Origin: an uncultured Acetatifactor sp.
Lineage (GTDB): Bacteria > Bacillota > Clostridia > Lachnospirales > Lachnospiraceae
DNA: 48,945 bases
Assembly: GCA_947624245.1 (NCBI GenBank)
Contig: CANQJL010000020.1
Location: 1 to 48,945 of the forward strand
Direction of reading: 5' to 3'
Below the pieces are notes generated by a model. That model searched no databases and was not told where the DNA came from. It was given only the letters and a program-made list of their open reading frames with translations. This document shows, piece after piece, positions 8,196 through 16,369 of this stretch. The position numbers and the translations under genes are program-made. Position 1 is the first letter of the stretch; each line of letters begins with the position of its first letter.

Positions 8196-8879
8196 TTATG
8201 CCTTTGGCCGTGAAATCCCATCCTGTTTTGGCTTGACCGCAAATGGATTTTTAAACTGAATTTTTCCCATGAGATTGCTCTTTTTACTTCCCTGTCTCTG
8301 TGAGCCGCGAATATACTTCACAGCAAGCTGCGAAAAGTCTTTGTTGCCCACGCCGAAATAACCGATCTCTTTCTCCTGACAGAGTGCCAGCGCCTTTTCC
8401 TGTTCCCCCTGATGAAGAAGCACGATCACCTCGATCACTTCCTGTTGATAGACAATGCTGTGACACTCCGCAAGAAAATCTTCCTCTCCGTAGCTGTCCG
8501 CAAGCGCCGTCAGTTCCTCAAAGGTCTCCCCGACGGCTTTGTCGATCTCCTCCGTGCTTTCCGCGGTAAATTCCTTTTCTCTTATCATGGACCGTATGGT
8601 GAACGCGCCCACGCTCCGCAGGCTGATGGGTTCTTCTTTATTGCTGCTCATATCCAGGATATCCCACAAAATATCGTCCAGCCACAGGGGTTTTGCGTAA
8701 AAATACGCCGTGAGCTTCTTCTGGCGCAGATCCAGCATCGTCGAATAAAACATATCTCCCTTTGGAAGATAAAACATATAGTCTTTCTTTTTCAGATGGT
8801 ATTTCTTAGCTTCTTCCTTTGCCTTCTCAGCCAGATACCTGGTCATTTCTTTATATTTTCTTTGTTCTTCTCGCGTCAT
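8196..8879 (-). CDS. Hypothetical protein, about 227 residues
   Basis: I do not recognise this family with confidence. The N-terminal 60 residues are Lys/Glu-rich, then a pattern DYMFYLPKGDMFYSTMLDLRQKKLTAYFYAKPLWLDD follows, which loosely recalls DUF4304-type proteins of immunity loci, and the rest is helical. The start at 8879 is taken from a GGAG 10 nt upstream; a further ATG two codons earlier (8885) is possible. The long upstream extension of the open frame is a shadow of the next gene. It probably forms a pair with the gene at 8927, separated by a 47-bp gap that holds a tandem repeat. No signal peptide or membrane segment is seen. Confidence 0.7.
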   Translation of the reverse strand: MTREEQRKYKEMTRYLAEKAKEEAKKYHLKKKDYMFYLPKGDMFYSTMLDLRQKKLTAYFYAKPLWLDDILWDILDMSSNKEEPISLRSVGAFTIRSMIREKEFTAESTEEIDKAVGETFEELTALADSYGEEDFLAECHSIVYQQEVIEVIVLLHQGEQEKALALCQEKEIGYFGVGNKDFSQLAVKYIRGSQRQGSKKSNLMGKIQFKNPFAVKPKQDGISRPKA

Positions 8880-8885
8880 AATCAT

Positions 8886-8926
8886 TTCTCCTGTGAAGAT
8901 TTTCTCACATGTGAAGATTTTGTCAC
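8886..8926. repeat. Short tandem repeat between two hypothetical genes
   Basis: Two copies of a 17-bp unit (GTGAAGATTTTCTCACA and GTGAAGATTTTGTCAC) lie head to tail in the gap between the two unknown genes. The junction makes the palindrome TCACATGTGA. It could be an operator or a slipped duplication near the ribosome site. Confidence 0.5.
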
Positions 8927-9907
8927 TTACTCCTGCGCTGATTCTTCCGCAATCGTCACCGAATCCGCCACCCGCTTGAGTTCCCTTCGAAATTTCTCCT
9001 TCTCCCGCTGGGGCAGTTCGCTGCCGATCTGTGCCGTAAGCTCCAGATATTCCTCTCCGTCCCGATAAAAGCAGCTTTTGAGGACGGCTCCTTGTGCCGC
9101 CGCACCTGCAATCGCTTTGCACGGTCCGTTCTCCGGCTCCTGATAACGGTAGTTTTGGAGCCTGCCGTATTGCTGTTCCCAGCGTTCCCGGATTCCCTTA
9201 CCGCTGATCTCGGAATAGCCGTTGTCGATCAGGAAAGCGATGTGACTTTTCCGATCCTCCGCATATTCATAGACCTGATAGGCGTCCGTATGGCCGTCCC
9301 CTGCATCGGCAAAGTCGTCCGACGGGCGTTTATAGGTCACGGTACTTCCGTTGACGGTCTGAAACGAAGCCGACCCCTTTTCTCCTAAGCCTTCGCAGAG
9401 ATCGTCCGTCAGCTCAAGCCACAGTAAATCCAAGACCGCCTGCCCGATGTCTTTCTTTGAGACGGTCAGGCTCACCTCCCTGCCGTTTTCGTCCTTTGCC
9501 TGTACATAACCGCCGTCGGAATGCCTCTTAAGTCTGTCCGCTTTGCACAAATTCCCGTTCAGCGATACATTTACATTTCTGTACTTTTTACTGAACGCCG
9601 AAAATCCCTTGAGCCCCGACATCTGCCAGAATTTATAATCCGAAAATGCCCCGCTCTCCACAGGCTTCGCGTTCTTTGATCTATTTAATCCCGCAAGTAC
9701 GGCCTTCCCCAGCTCTTCGGCGGACACGTCGCTCTTCAGCGTATCGGCCGGAGGTATGGCCTTGTAAAATGCCGCATCCTTTACTCTCGCAAAAGCCGTG
9801 AGGATATAACCCTTCTCCGCGTTGTAATATACAGCGACGCTTGCCGATGCTCTCCGTTTTTTCCGTGATAAAAGCTTTTTCCATAAGCTCTGACTTTTCT
9901 TTGGCAT
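8927..9907 (-). CDS. Hypothetical protein, 326 residues
   Basis: I do not recognise this protein. It begins with a very basic stretch (MPKKSQSLWKKLLSRKKRR), without a clear membrane segment. A beta-rich region follows with regularly spaced aromatic residues, then a central acidic stretch near residue 200 (SDDFADAGDGHTDAYQVYEY) and a charged C-terminal helix. Its C-terminal part, GYSEISGKGIRERWEQQYGRLQNY, suggests a surface for binding another protein. It is transcribed with the gene at 8196 and lies 69 bp downstream of the metallo-hydrolase gene. A cytosolic location is inferred from the lack of a signal peptide. Confidence 0.7.
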   Translation of the reverse strand: MPKKSQSLWKKLLSRKKRRASASVAVYYNAEKGYILTAFARVKDAAFYKAIPPADTLKSDVSAEELGKAVLAGLNRSKNAKPVESGAFSDYKFWQMSGLKGFSAFSKKYRNVNVSLNGNLCKADRLKRHSDGGYVQAKDENGREVSLTVSKKDIGQAVLDLLWLELTDDLCEGLGEKGSASFQTVNGSTVTYKRPSDDFADAGDGHTDAYQVYEYAEDRKSHIAFLIDNGYSEISGKGIRERWEQQYGRLQNYRYQEPENGPCKAIAGAAAQGAVLKSCFYRDGEEYLELTAQIGSELPQREKEKFRRELKRVADSVTIAEESAQE

Positions 9908-9976
9908 CTATTGAACCCTTCTCTTATATGATCCGGCCGGTCCCCGTTCCGCTCCTGTCCGCTCTAAGGGCTTATC

Positions 9977-11578
9977 TCACTGCCATTTGTCGCAGACGGA
10001 ATTAATCTGATCCGCAAACTTCGCCATATCCTTGTTTGCCATGCCGTCGCTCTTCTGCACCAGCGCGAGCAATCTCTGGGCCGCAGCCAGAAGCCTTGCG
10101 TAAACTCCGCTTAATGCCTGGGGCTTCGCTTTCTTCTTCACGGGCACAGGCTCCGCCTCGTACAGAAGCTTGCCGGAAAGCAGATCGAACTCCGTTCCGC
10201 TGTAGGGCGCATATGCCCTTTGTCCGTACTCCACTTTCAGACATTCCGTAAAGGACTGGCACACATCGTCCTCGCCGTGTACCACAAATACCTTCTTCGG
10301 CTTTTCCCGAAATCCCGAGATCCACTCTATCAGACCGTCCTTGTCCGCATGACCGCTCATGCCGGCAAGCTGCCGTATCTGCGCCCTGATCTGGATCGGC
10401 TCGCCGAACAGCCGCACCTCCTGCGCGCCTTCCACAATGTTTCTTCCCAGAGTTCCCACGGCCTGATATCCCACGAACAGGATCGTACACTCCGGCCTCC
10501 ACAGGTTGTGCTTCAGGTGGTGTCTGATACGTCCCGCCTCGCACATGCCCGATGCGGAGATAATGACCTTGGGCGTATCGTTGAAATTGATCTCCTTGGA
10601 CTCCTCGCTGGTGATTGCCAGCTTCAGTCCCGCAAAGGCAATGGGATTGATTCCTTCCCGCACCAGCTCCATGGCCTCCTCGTCAAAGCACTCCCAGCGG
10701 TTCTCCTGAAAAATACCGGTGGCCTCCACCGCGAGGGGGCTGTCCACATACACGGGAAAATCCTCATGCCCTTCCACAAGGCGGTCTACTTTGATCTTTC
10801 GCAGGAAATACAGCATCTCCTGTGTGCGCCCCACCGCAAAGGAAGGAATCACCACGTTGCCGCCCCTGTCAAAAGTCTCTTTTAAGATTGCCGACAGTTC
10901 TTTCACATAATCCGGTCTGTCTGCGCTGTGCAGCCTGTTGCCGTAGGTGGACTCCATGACCACATAGTCCGCCTCCTCCGTGAAAGCGGGATCTCGCAGC
11001 AGCGGCTGGTTCTTGTTTCCGATATCTCCGGAGAACACCAGCTTCTTTGTTCGGCCGTCCTCGGTGAGCCACACTTCGATGCTGGCAGAGCCCAAAAGAT
11101 GTCCGATATCCGTGAACCGAATACGCACTCCGTCACACACCTCGATTTCCCGTCCGTAACGACAGGGAACGATTCGCTTGATGACGCCCTCCGCATCTTC
11201 CATAGTATAGAGAGGCTCCGTCGCATTTATGGAAGCGCTTCTCTTTGCCTTCCGGTTCTTCCACTCCGCCTCCATCATCTGAATGTGCGCACAGTCACGC
11301 AGCATGATGCTGCACAGATCGGCCGTGGCGTCGGTGGCGAACACCTGCCCTCTGAAGCCTCTCGCGTACAGCAGAGGCAGAAGTCCCGAATGGTCTATAT
11401 GGGCATGGGTCAGAAATACATAGTCGATCCTGGCTTCCTCTACCGGCAGAGGAACGTTTTCAAAGACATTGATTCCCTGCTCCATGCCGTAGTCCACAAG
11501 AATATGCTTTCCGGCAGCCTCCAGATAATGGCAGCTTCCGGTCACTTCATGATCCGCACCGACAAAAATAAGTTTCAT
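9977..11578 (-). CDS. Metallo-beta-lactamase fold hydrolase with beta-CASP domain (CPSF/YSH1-like RNase family)
   Basis: The protein belongs to the zinc-dependent nucleases related to CPSF-73. The zinc motif HTHAHIDHSG is near residue 54, and the further ligands lie in DIGHLLGSASIEV and FSGDIG. The beta-CASP region has VVMESTYGNR, VIPSFAVGRTQEML and the ISASGMCEAGRIRHHL stretch. The C-terminal SGHADKDGL and VHGE motifs complete the set. The length of about 533 residues is typical. The start at 11578 (MKLIFVG) has AAGGTGG 8 nt upstream; four codons of open frame precede it. RNA processing or decay is the family role, but the substrate is unknown. The gene ends the host block left of tRNA-Gly. 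Confidence 0.88.
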   Translation of the reverse strand: MKLIFVGADHEVTGSCHYLEAAGKHILVDYGMEQGINVFENVPLPVEEARIDYVFLTHAHIDHSGLLPLLYARGFRGQVFATDATADLCSIMLRDCAHIQMMEAEWKNRKAKRSASINATEPLYTMEDAEGVIKRIVPCRYGREIEVCDGVRIRFTDIGHLLGSASIEVWLTEDGRTKKLVFSGDIGNKNQPLLRDPAFTEEADYVVMESTYGNRLHSADRPDYVKELSAILKETFDRGGNVVIPSFAVGRTQEMLYFLRKIKVDRLVEGHEDFPVYVDSPLAVEATGIFQENRWECFDEEAMELVREGINPIAFAGLKLAITSEESKEINFNDTPKVIISASGMCEAGRIRHHLKHNLWRPECTILFVGYQAVGTLGRNIVEGAQEVRLFGEPIQIRAQIRQLAGMSGHADKDGLIEWISGFREKPKKVFVVHGEDDVCQSFTECLKVEYGQRAYAPYSGTEFDLLSGKLLYEAEPVPVKKKAKPQALSGVYARLLAAAQRLLALVQKSDGMANKDMAKFADQINSVCDKWQ

Positions 11579-11738
11579 GTTTGATCCCACCTTCTCTGTT
11601 CAACATATCGTTCTGCAAACCTATTATTATTCTATTATGTTTGACAGGCAATCGCAAGACAAAAATGGGGATTTGGCCGCGCATTTGACCACGCGGAATC
11701 GCTGCGCCCGAAAAATTATTATTTTTTTCAAATAGCAG

Positions 11739-11767
11739 TTGACATTTTAGATTCGGTATAGTAGAAT
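11739..11767 (+). promoter_or_regulatory. tRNA-Gly promoter (TTGACA-17-TAGAAT)
   Basis: A consensus -35 TTGACA (11739-11744) and a -10 TAGAAT (11762-11767) with 17-bp spacer lie 32 bp before the tRNA, in the right place for a strong stable-RNA promoter. Confidence 0.85.
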
Positions 11768-11798
11768 ATCATTTGTCCGCAACACATCGGACGCACAT

Positions 11799-11871
11799 GC
11801 GATAGTGGCTCAGTTGGTAGAGCGCCACCTTGCCAAGGTGGAAATCGCGGGTTCGAGTCCCGTCTATCGCT
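11799..11871 (+). tRNA. tRNA-Gly (anticodon GCC)
   Basis: The acceptor arm GCGATAG pairs with CTATCGC (11864-11870). The anticodon arm CCACC-TTGCCAA-GGTGG gives anticodon GCC, and the T arm GCGGG-TTCGAGT-CCCGT follows. The discriminator is T and no CCA is encoded. Its 3' 25 bases form attL of the integrated element. Integration therefore leaves the tRNA intact but puts its original terminator on the far side, at 21671. Confidence 0.97.
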
Positions 11872-11879
11872 TTTAAACA
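11847..11879. repeat. attL of the integrated element (33-bp direct repeat)
   Basis: Positions 11847-11879 are identical to 21637-21669. The repeat covers the T arm and 3' acceptor strand of tRNA-Gly plus TTTTAAACA downstream. Such tRNA 3'-end duplications are the standard footprint of tyrosine-recombinase integration, and the integrase gene ends 23 bp away. Confidence 0.95.
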
Positions 11880-11901
11880 GATTAATCCAATTTTATAACA
11901 A

Positions 11902-12966
11902 TCAATACTTCAAGGAGCTGGACATATAGTTCAGCTCATTTTCATAATTTTTACCATACGACAAGATATAACTATGCTCCGTCGTACTCACTTCCGCATG
12001 CCCCATCAGATCAGATATCACACGTGTAGGTGTTCCGGCATAATGCAACAGCGTAGCAAAAGTCTTCCGGATCGCGTGCGAATTGAAATATTTCACATTG
12101 CAGAGCGCACAGAGCTTCCGGAGACACGTATCCAACGAAGCTGACATCACCACATCATTCCCATCAAAGCAAAGATAATCACTGACATAATTCATCTTCT
12201 CGTGATGTTCCTTGATCCGATCATAAAAGAACCGGACTTCCGGAAGCAGAGGAATCTCACGGACGGAATAGATCGTCTTCATATTATCCGTTACGCGATA
12301 AACCAACCGACCAGCACGATCGCCATCGGCATCACGTTCAAAGGACTTACTTTCCGTTTTATACACTTTTACAACACCACGATCAAAATCAAAATCCTGA
12401 AACGTAAGCGCGGCCAGCTCTCCGATGCGGAGCCCCAGATAAAAATTCATGCAAAGACAAAGACATGCATCCTGCTTCACAGAATAGATCTGATGATTCA
12501 CGACACAATCCATGAGCTGACGGACATCAGCCATAGGAACAGCATACTCACGCTTACATGCCACATCCAAACTATTGATAGGCAAATACCTCTTGATCCG
12601 ATCCCAATCGTATAAATGTGCACCGCCGAGGTTCAAATCCTTACAATAGACCAGAACATTATTCACGATCTGGATACAGCGCCGGAACTCCTTCAACGTC
12701 ATCTTTCCATTCTGCAGGATACAGCAGGTCAGGAAATCAACAATCTCCGCTTCCGTGATCTGTGATACATACTTATCTACCAGACTACTTCCGGCATAAT
12801 ACCTGTTATATGTGACCTCTATCCGGTCACAGGACTGGTCCTTGATCTGCTTGAGCTTCATCAAGAACCACTGCTTATATGCAGCAGCAAAGACGACCTC
12901 TTCACACTCCTTGATCTCTATGATCTTATTTTTCAGACCAATTTCCAACCATTCCGCTTGTGTCAT
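11902..12966 (-). CDS. int: Tyrosine recombinase (integrase) of the inovirus-like element
   Basis: The protein catalyses site-specific integration and excision at tRNA-Gly. The catalytic set is visible: Arg180 in LGLRIGELAAL, His297 and Arg300 in HAIRKTF, His323 in LMGHAEVSTTE and the nucleophile Tyr333 in HSYI. The N-terminal 130 residues are a helical SAM-like core-binding region, and the total of 354 residues is typical for phage integrases. The ATG at 12966 has TAAGGAGG 7 nt upstream. The gene lies at the end of the leftward structural operon, next to attL. A TTGAAAGTGCA-type palindrome (12987-13003) just upstream may control it. Confidence 0.95.
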   Translation of the reverse strand: MTQAEWLEIGLKNKIIEIKECEEVVFAAAYKQWFLMKLKQIKDQSCDRIEVTYNRYYAGSSLVDKYVSQITEAEIVDFLTCCILQNGKMTLKEFRRCIQIVNNVLVYCKDLNLGGAHLYDWDRIKRYLPINSLDVACKREYAVPMADVRQLMDCVVNHQIYSVKQDACLCLCMNFYLGLRIGELAALTFQDFDFDRGVVKVYKTESKSFERDADGDRAGRLVYRVTDNMKTIYSVREIPLLPEVRFFYDRIKEHHEKMNYVSDYLCFDGNDVVMSASLDTCLRKLCALCNVKYFNSHAIRKTFATLLHYAGTPTRVISDLMGHAEVSTTEHSYILSYGKNYENELNYMSSSLKY

Positions 12967-12986
12967 ATTGCTACCTCCTTATTTTT

Positions 12987-13003
12987 TTGAAAGTGCATTT
13001 TCA
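12987..13003. promoter_or_regulatory. Palindrome family TTGAAAGTGCACTTTCAA, copy 1 (upstream of int)
   Basis: The 17 bases TTGAAAGTGCATTTTCA match the 18-bp palindrome found at 16097, 18646 and 18743. It overlaps the stop codon of the Zot-like gene and lies 21 bp before the int start codon, inside a T-rich stretch. Confidence 0.55.
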
Positions 13004-13867
13004 TTTTTTAGTATTGATCTGTACATTAGTTGTAATATTCGCCGTACCTTTACGATCCTGAAAACCGCTCTTTGCCAAGGATTCTATGACCTTATAGGTA
13101 TCATACAGCTCACGCAGTTCCCGATCATGCACGAACGAATAAAAACGAACATGCCGCCATTCCTTTACATCACCATTAGAATCAAGTGTAGGACGGACCA
13201 CATGGACAAAAGTAAAAACGCCCATCAACGTCAAGCATTTATGGACTTCCGAACACTGCGCACGGATATCCTTAGCAGCCTGATAAAAATTCTGAGTAGT
13301 AGAAAGGATCACGCGCCGATTTTTCCTGTTCTGGGTAACGACCTCGAACATCTCCGGAGGGAAGTCCTTACTCTGCTTACTGGAGAACCAATTCTGGATC
13401 TCGTCAATAGCGACCACCACACCATAGATACCATTTTTATATGTAATAAGCTGCTTCCAATGATTCAAGGCCGTATTCTGGCGCTTATAGGATAGATTCG
13501 TTATCACCTTGACCAAAGGATATTCCTGCTGCATCCGGCGGATCGTATAGACCATCGCAATGGTCTTTCCGGAGCCTTGTCTTCCGGTAAAGATCACAAG
13601 CCCCTGATACCGGAAGAAATCAGGATCGCGATCGAAAAAATCATTGATATACGCACGCGGTATCTCAACAAATATCTTCTTGAGCATAGGCGTGTCTTTA
13701 ACGACCTTATGCGTCCCCTTCTTGATCTTACGGCCATGACGCAGGCCATCCACTAAAAAGAGCAGGCAAGACATCAGGAACAAAGCGAACAAGAAGAGCA
13801 GGACCAGCAAAGGAACCTTTAAAAAACCCAGGAATGATCTTATGATACTGAGCAGAACATCAACCAT
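13001..13867 (-). CDS. zot: Zot/pI-like morphogenesis ATPase (filamentous phage assembly)
   Basis: In filamentous phages the pI/Zot protein is a membrane ATPase that drives coat assembly and extrusion of the virion. Here a hydrophobic segment at residues 9-39 anchors the N-terminus. A P-loop GRQGSGKT follows at 95-102, a Walker B VVVAIDE at 150-156 followed by IQNWF, and a sensor-like ILSTTQN near 187-193. The 288-residue length fits Zot-like proteins. The N-terminal position of the membrane segment differs from the C-terminal anchor of Ff pI; this inverted layout suits a Gram-positive host without an outer membrane. It overlaps no neighbour and lies 14 bp after the pVI-like gene. Confidence 0.88.
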   Translation of the reverse strand: MVDVLLSIIRSFLGFLKVPLLVLLFLFALFLMSCLLFLVDGLRHGRKIKKGTHKVVKDTPMLKKIFVEIPRAYINDFFDRDPDFFRYQGLVIFTGRQGSGKTIAMVYTIRRMQQEYPLVKVITNLSYKRQNTALNHWKQLITYKNGIYGVVVAIDEIQNWFSSKQSKDFPPEMFEVVTQNRKNRRVILSTTQNFYQAAKDIRAQCSEVHKCLTLMGVFTFVHVVRPTLDSNGDVKEWRHVRFYSFVHDRELRELYDTYKVIESLAKSGFQDRKGTANITTNVQINTKK

Positions 13868-13881
13868 AATCTGTCACCTCA

Positions 13882-14136
13882 TCAATTACCGAAGATCGGA
13901 ATAAATTTCCACACGAAACGGGCAAAGGCAATAATGATCTTTACCGTCTCAAAAGTCACCAAGACACCGATCAGCAAAAGGACCGTATCCATAGGAACGA
14001 AAAAGCCCACCATATCAAAATAACCGAGGAACGTCTCTATTCCATCAATGGAGAACTCAAAATTCATGACAGGGACTAAGGAAAGCAGCGCCTCGATCCA
14101 CTTAAAAAGATTGTCCATCAAAAGCTCCAGTATCAT
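13882..14136 (-). CDS. Small membrane protein, probable pVI-like minor coat protein
   Basis: The 84-residue protein has two hydrophobic segments, about residues 11-25 and 46-76 (VPMDTVLLLIGVLVTF and the following helix). Position, size and topology, between the pIII-like and Zot-like genes, match pVI/DUF2523-type minor coat proteins of inoviruses. pVI caps the distal end of the virion together with pIII. No sequence motif fixes the family, so the call rests mainly on gene order. It lies 12 bp after the pIII-like gene and 14 bp before zot, consistent with one operon. Confidence 0.65.
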   Translation of the reverse strand: MILELLMDNLFKWIEALLSLVPVMNFEFSIDGIETFLGYFDMVGFFVPMDTVLLLIGVLVTFETVKIIIAFARFVWKFIPIFGN

Positions 14137-14148
14137 ACCATCACCCCC

Positions 14149-16050
14149 TTAAGGATTATAAGTTATATTATGATACATGGTAGATATCGCAGAGGCACTG
14201 TTGGAAGCCGCAGTAAATACGCTCTTGACACTGAAATAGAACCGGAACGTGAACATCAGGAACAGCGCACCGCGCTCGAACATCAAGACCCCTGCACGAT
14301 ACGGCAGGAACCATGCAAAATCAATCACGAAATCCTTCACCCCATGCTGTGAAAGGAACGTCTCCGACAACGGGATATTGATCTTGGGGACCACTACTCC
14401 ATGATCCGCAACACTCTGCAGGCGGGATATGATCAGATCCACGCCATTACGACAGGACGCAATGAACGGGAACTTCGCAGACAGCTCATCGATATATTCC
14501 TGCAAGATATTATGATCCGGAACGAACAAATCCACAGCAAAATCTATCATCGGCTGTATCAGAGCATTCCAAGCATCCTGAATCGCAAGAGAAATAAAAT
14601 TATTTTCTCTATCATTCAAGCCAAAAACTCCTAACGGATCTGCAAAGAACTTGATCAGATCGGACAGAAAGCTATGATCCAGACCAAAAGCACCCAGCGG
14701 GTCCAAAAGGAAATCAATCAGCTCATTGCCGGAAGACACGACCGTCTGCACAAAATCAGTATGGATCAACCCATTGATCAGATCGGCCGGAATATCGAAC
14801 AAAAGCGTCCGAATGGACTTGATCGCTTCCGCGGGACCATCAGCAACAAAGAAACCTTTGACAGCATCATACATATCCTTAATGGTAGTACCCAGAACAG
14901 AATCCTCAACCGCATTGACGATCGCGATCGGCACACCGAAAATGAACCTGCCAAGCTTAGAATCATTGATCTTTGTCGTGATATCCTCTGCCAGATTCTC
15001 GATCACGCTGAAAATACCGTCCTCACGAAACTGCTGATATATCTCGACCGGAATCCGCATGATATACTTACCGAGATCGCTCTGCGCAAAGAGCTTTACG
15101 ATCTCAGCCGGCACACCGAAAATGAACTTGCCAAGCTCATTATCATACAGCGCTTTTGCAATGTTCACCGGAAGATCTATAAAAAGATTCAGGACACGAT
15201 CGAACCAGCCCTGATCAGATGGGCCGGTACCGGAACCGGAGCTGCCACCGGAAGAAGATCCGGAACCTCCACCGGAAGAAGATCCGGAGCCGCCGACCTG
15301 ACCAAGCTCATCCAACTGTTCCGCCAGAACATGCAAGTCCTTAGAAAAACAATAAGTGAAATAATTATTCAGTGTCACTCCGATCTCTTCTAAATAATTT
15401 GAAAAATCCGCGGAAGTATCAAACACTTCCAAATGAGGATTATACACACCAAGTAAAAATACCGGAAGAGAACTCATACTCCACGAGTACTGATTATTAA
15501 AACTATAAACAAAATAAGAACTACCGCCAAGATATTGAATATTCGCAGGACCGCTACGATATAAAACAGAATCAAAGGAATGCGACGAGGCACTGCCCCT
15601 CATACGATTGACAGACACATTGAACGCATACTTAGAAACAAAATAAGTCTGATAACTGCCTTTATAAACACTGCCGTCTTTATAAACATACGCATATGTA
15701 GCCGTATAGACAGGATAGGAAGAATCAATAGTAATATAATACCTGTTATACCCATTTGAATCACTGCCGAACATCGTCTCCGGATTACCGTAAGACATAA
15801 AGAATTCATGCTTTCCCTCAGTATTGATACCGTAATGGCCCCAGCCGATCGGACGAGTACCAAGTGAATAAGAACTATTCTTCTGGACAACCGGAGCTGT
15901 CAGCAGATTATTCGTAATACTTCCGGAGATAGAACCTGCAGATGTCGCAGCTGCAGCTTCCGCCTGCATAGGAGACATCAGGCCCAGCACAAAGGATAGA
16001 CAAAGGACCAGCACTATAGATACACGAAACTTTTTACTCTTTACTTTCAT
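14149..16050 (-). CDS. pIII-like adsorption / minor coat protein
   Basis: The roughly 633-residue protein has the architecture of filamentous phage pIII. A basic start and hydrophobic signal peptide end near AEA-AAA, followed by a beta-rich N-terminal domain of about 210 residues with many Tyr and Ser (probable receptor binding). A Gly/Ser linker of about 25 residues comes next. Then a helical stalk holds three related units of about 18 residues (NELGKFIFGVP, SDLGKYIMRIP and SKLGRFIFGVP types). A C-terminal hydrophobic anchor lies near RAGVLMFERGALFLMFTF. The ATG at 16050 is preferred over the one at 16074 because it directly precedes the signal peptide and has GGGGGAAG upstream. The receptor is unknown. 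Confidence 0.8.
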   Translation of the reverse strand: MKVKSKKFRVSIVLVLCLSFVLGLMSPMQAEAAAATSAGSISGSITNNLLTAPVVQKNSSYSLGTRPIGWGHYGINTEGKHEFFMSYGNPETMFGSDSNGYNRYYITIDSSYPVYTATYAYVYKDGSVYKGSYQTYFVSKYAFNVSVNRMRGSASSHSFDSVLYRSGPANIQYLGGSSYFVYSFNNQYSWSMSSLPVFLLGVYNPHLEVFDTSADFSNYLEEIGVTLNNYFTYCFSKDLHVLAEQLDELGQVGGSGSSSGGGSGSSSGGSSGSGTGPSDQGWFDRVLNLFIDLPVNIAKALYDNELGKFIFGVPAEIVKLFAQSDLGKYIMRIPVEIYQQFREDGIFSVIENLAEDITTKINDSKLGRFIFGVPIAIVNAVEDSVLGTTIKDMYDAVKGFFVADGPAEAIKSIRTLLFDIPADLINGLIHTDFVQTVVSSGNELIDFLLDPLGAFGLDHSFLSDLIKFFADPLGVFGLNDRENNFISLAIQDAWNALIQPMIDFAVDLFVPDHNILQEYIDELSAKFPFIASCRNGVDLIISRLQSVADHGVVVPKINIPLSETFLSQHGVKDFVIDFAWFLPYRAGVLMFERGALFLMFTFRFYFSVKSVFTAASNSASAISTMYHNITYNP

Positions 16051-16096
16051 TTCCAACTTCCCCCAGCTTTTCATTCCTACTTCTAAAGCCTATTTT

Positions 16097-16114
16097 TTGA
16101 AACTGCACTTTCAA
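16097..16114. promoter_or_regulatory. Palindrome family TTGAAAGTGCACTTTCAA, copy 2 (upstream of the pIII-like gene)
   Basis: TTGAAACTGCACTTTCAA lies between the coat terminator and the pIII-like start codon, with one mismatch to the perfect palindrome. The place is suitable for separate control of pIII, pVI, zot and int. Confidence 0.6.
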
Positions 16115-16129
16115 AATCGCATTTAACGT

Positions 16130-16156
16130 AAAAAAGTAGGGACGCAAGTCCCTACT
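16130..16156 (-). terminator. Terminator after the major coat gene
   Basis: AGTAGGGAC (16135-16143) and GTCCCTACT (16148-16156) form a perfect 9-bp stem with a four-base loop, followed on the minus strand by six T. A second weaker hairpin of the same sequence family (16158-16173, six base pairs) stands just upstream. A terminator directly after the coat gene is a hallmark of filamentous phages, because coat protein is needed in large excess. Confidence 0.85.
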
Positions 16157-16183
16157 CAGGGACCTAAGTCCCTACTTCCGGTC

Positions 16184-16348
16184 TTATGCAGAACGCAGAG
16201 TGCCGAACAGGAAAGACAGGCCCTTACGGATTCCGATAAAACCGACCGCAGCAGGTACGATCACGGGCAGAAGAGAAACGATCTCATCGAATACACCCTT
16301 GACCATTTCCGCGGTAACTACAGACGAAAGACTAGTAGCAGCTTCCAT
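16184..16348 (-). CDS. Major coat protein, pVIII-like (54 residues)
   Basis: This small gene is easily missed because of its length. It encodes 54 residues: an amphipathic N-terminal part (MEAATSLSSVVTAEMV), a hydrophobic core (SLLPVIVPAAVGFIGI, residues 25-40) and a basic C-terminus (RKGLSFLFGTLRSA). That three-part plan is that of filamentous phage coat proteins, whose basic tail contacts the DNA. There is no cleavable signal peptide, as in Pf3-type coats. A GGAAAGGAG ribosome site lies 6 nt upstream of the ATG at 16348, and a strong terminator follows. It lies 21 bp after the small membrane protein gene. Confidence 0.85.
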   Translation of the reverse strand: MEAATSLSSVVTAEMVKGVFDEIVSLLPVIVPAAVGFIGIRKGLSFLFGTLRSA

Positions 16349-16369
16349 GGCTTTCTCCTTTCCGACATC

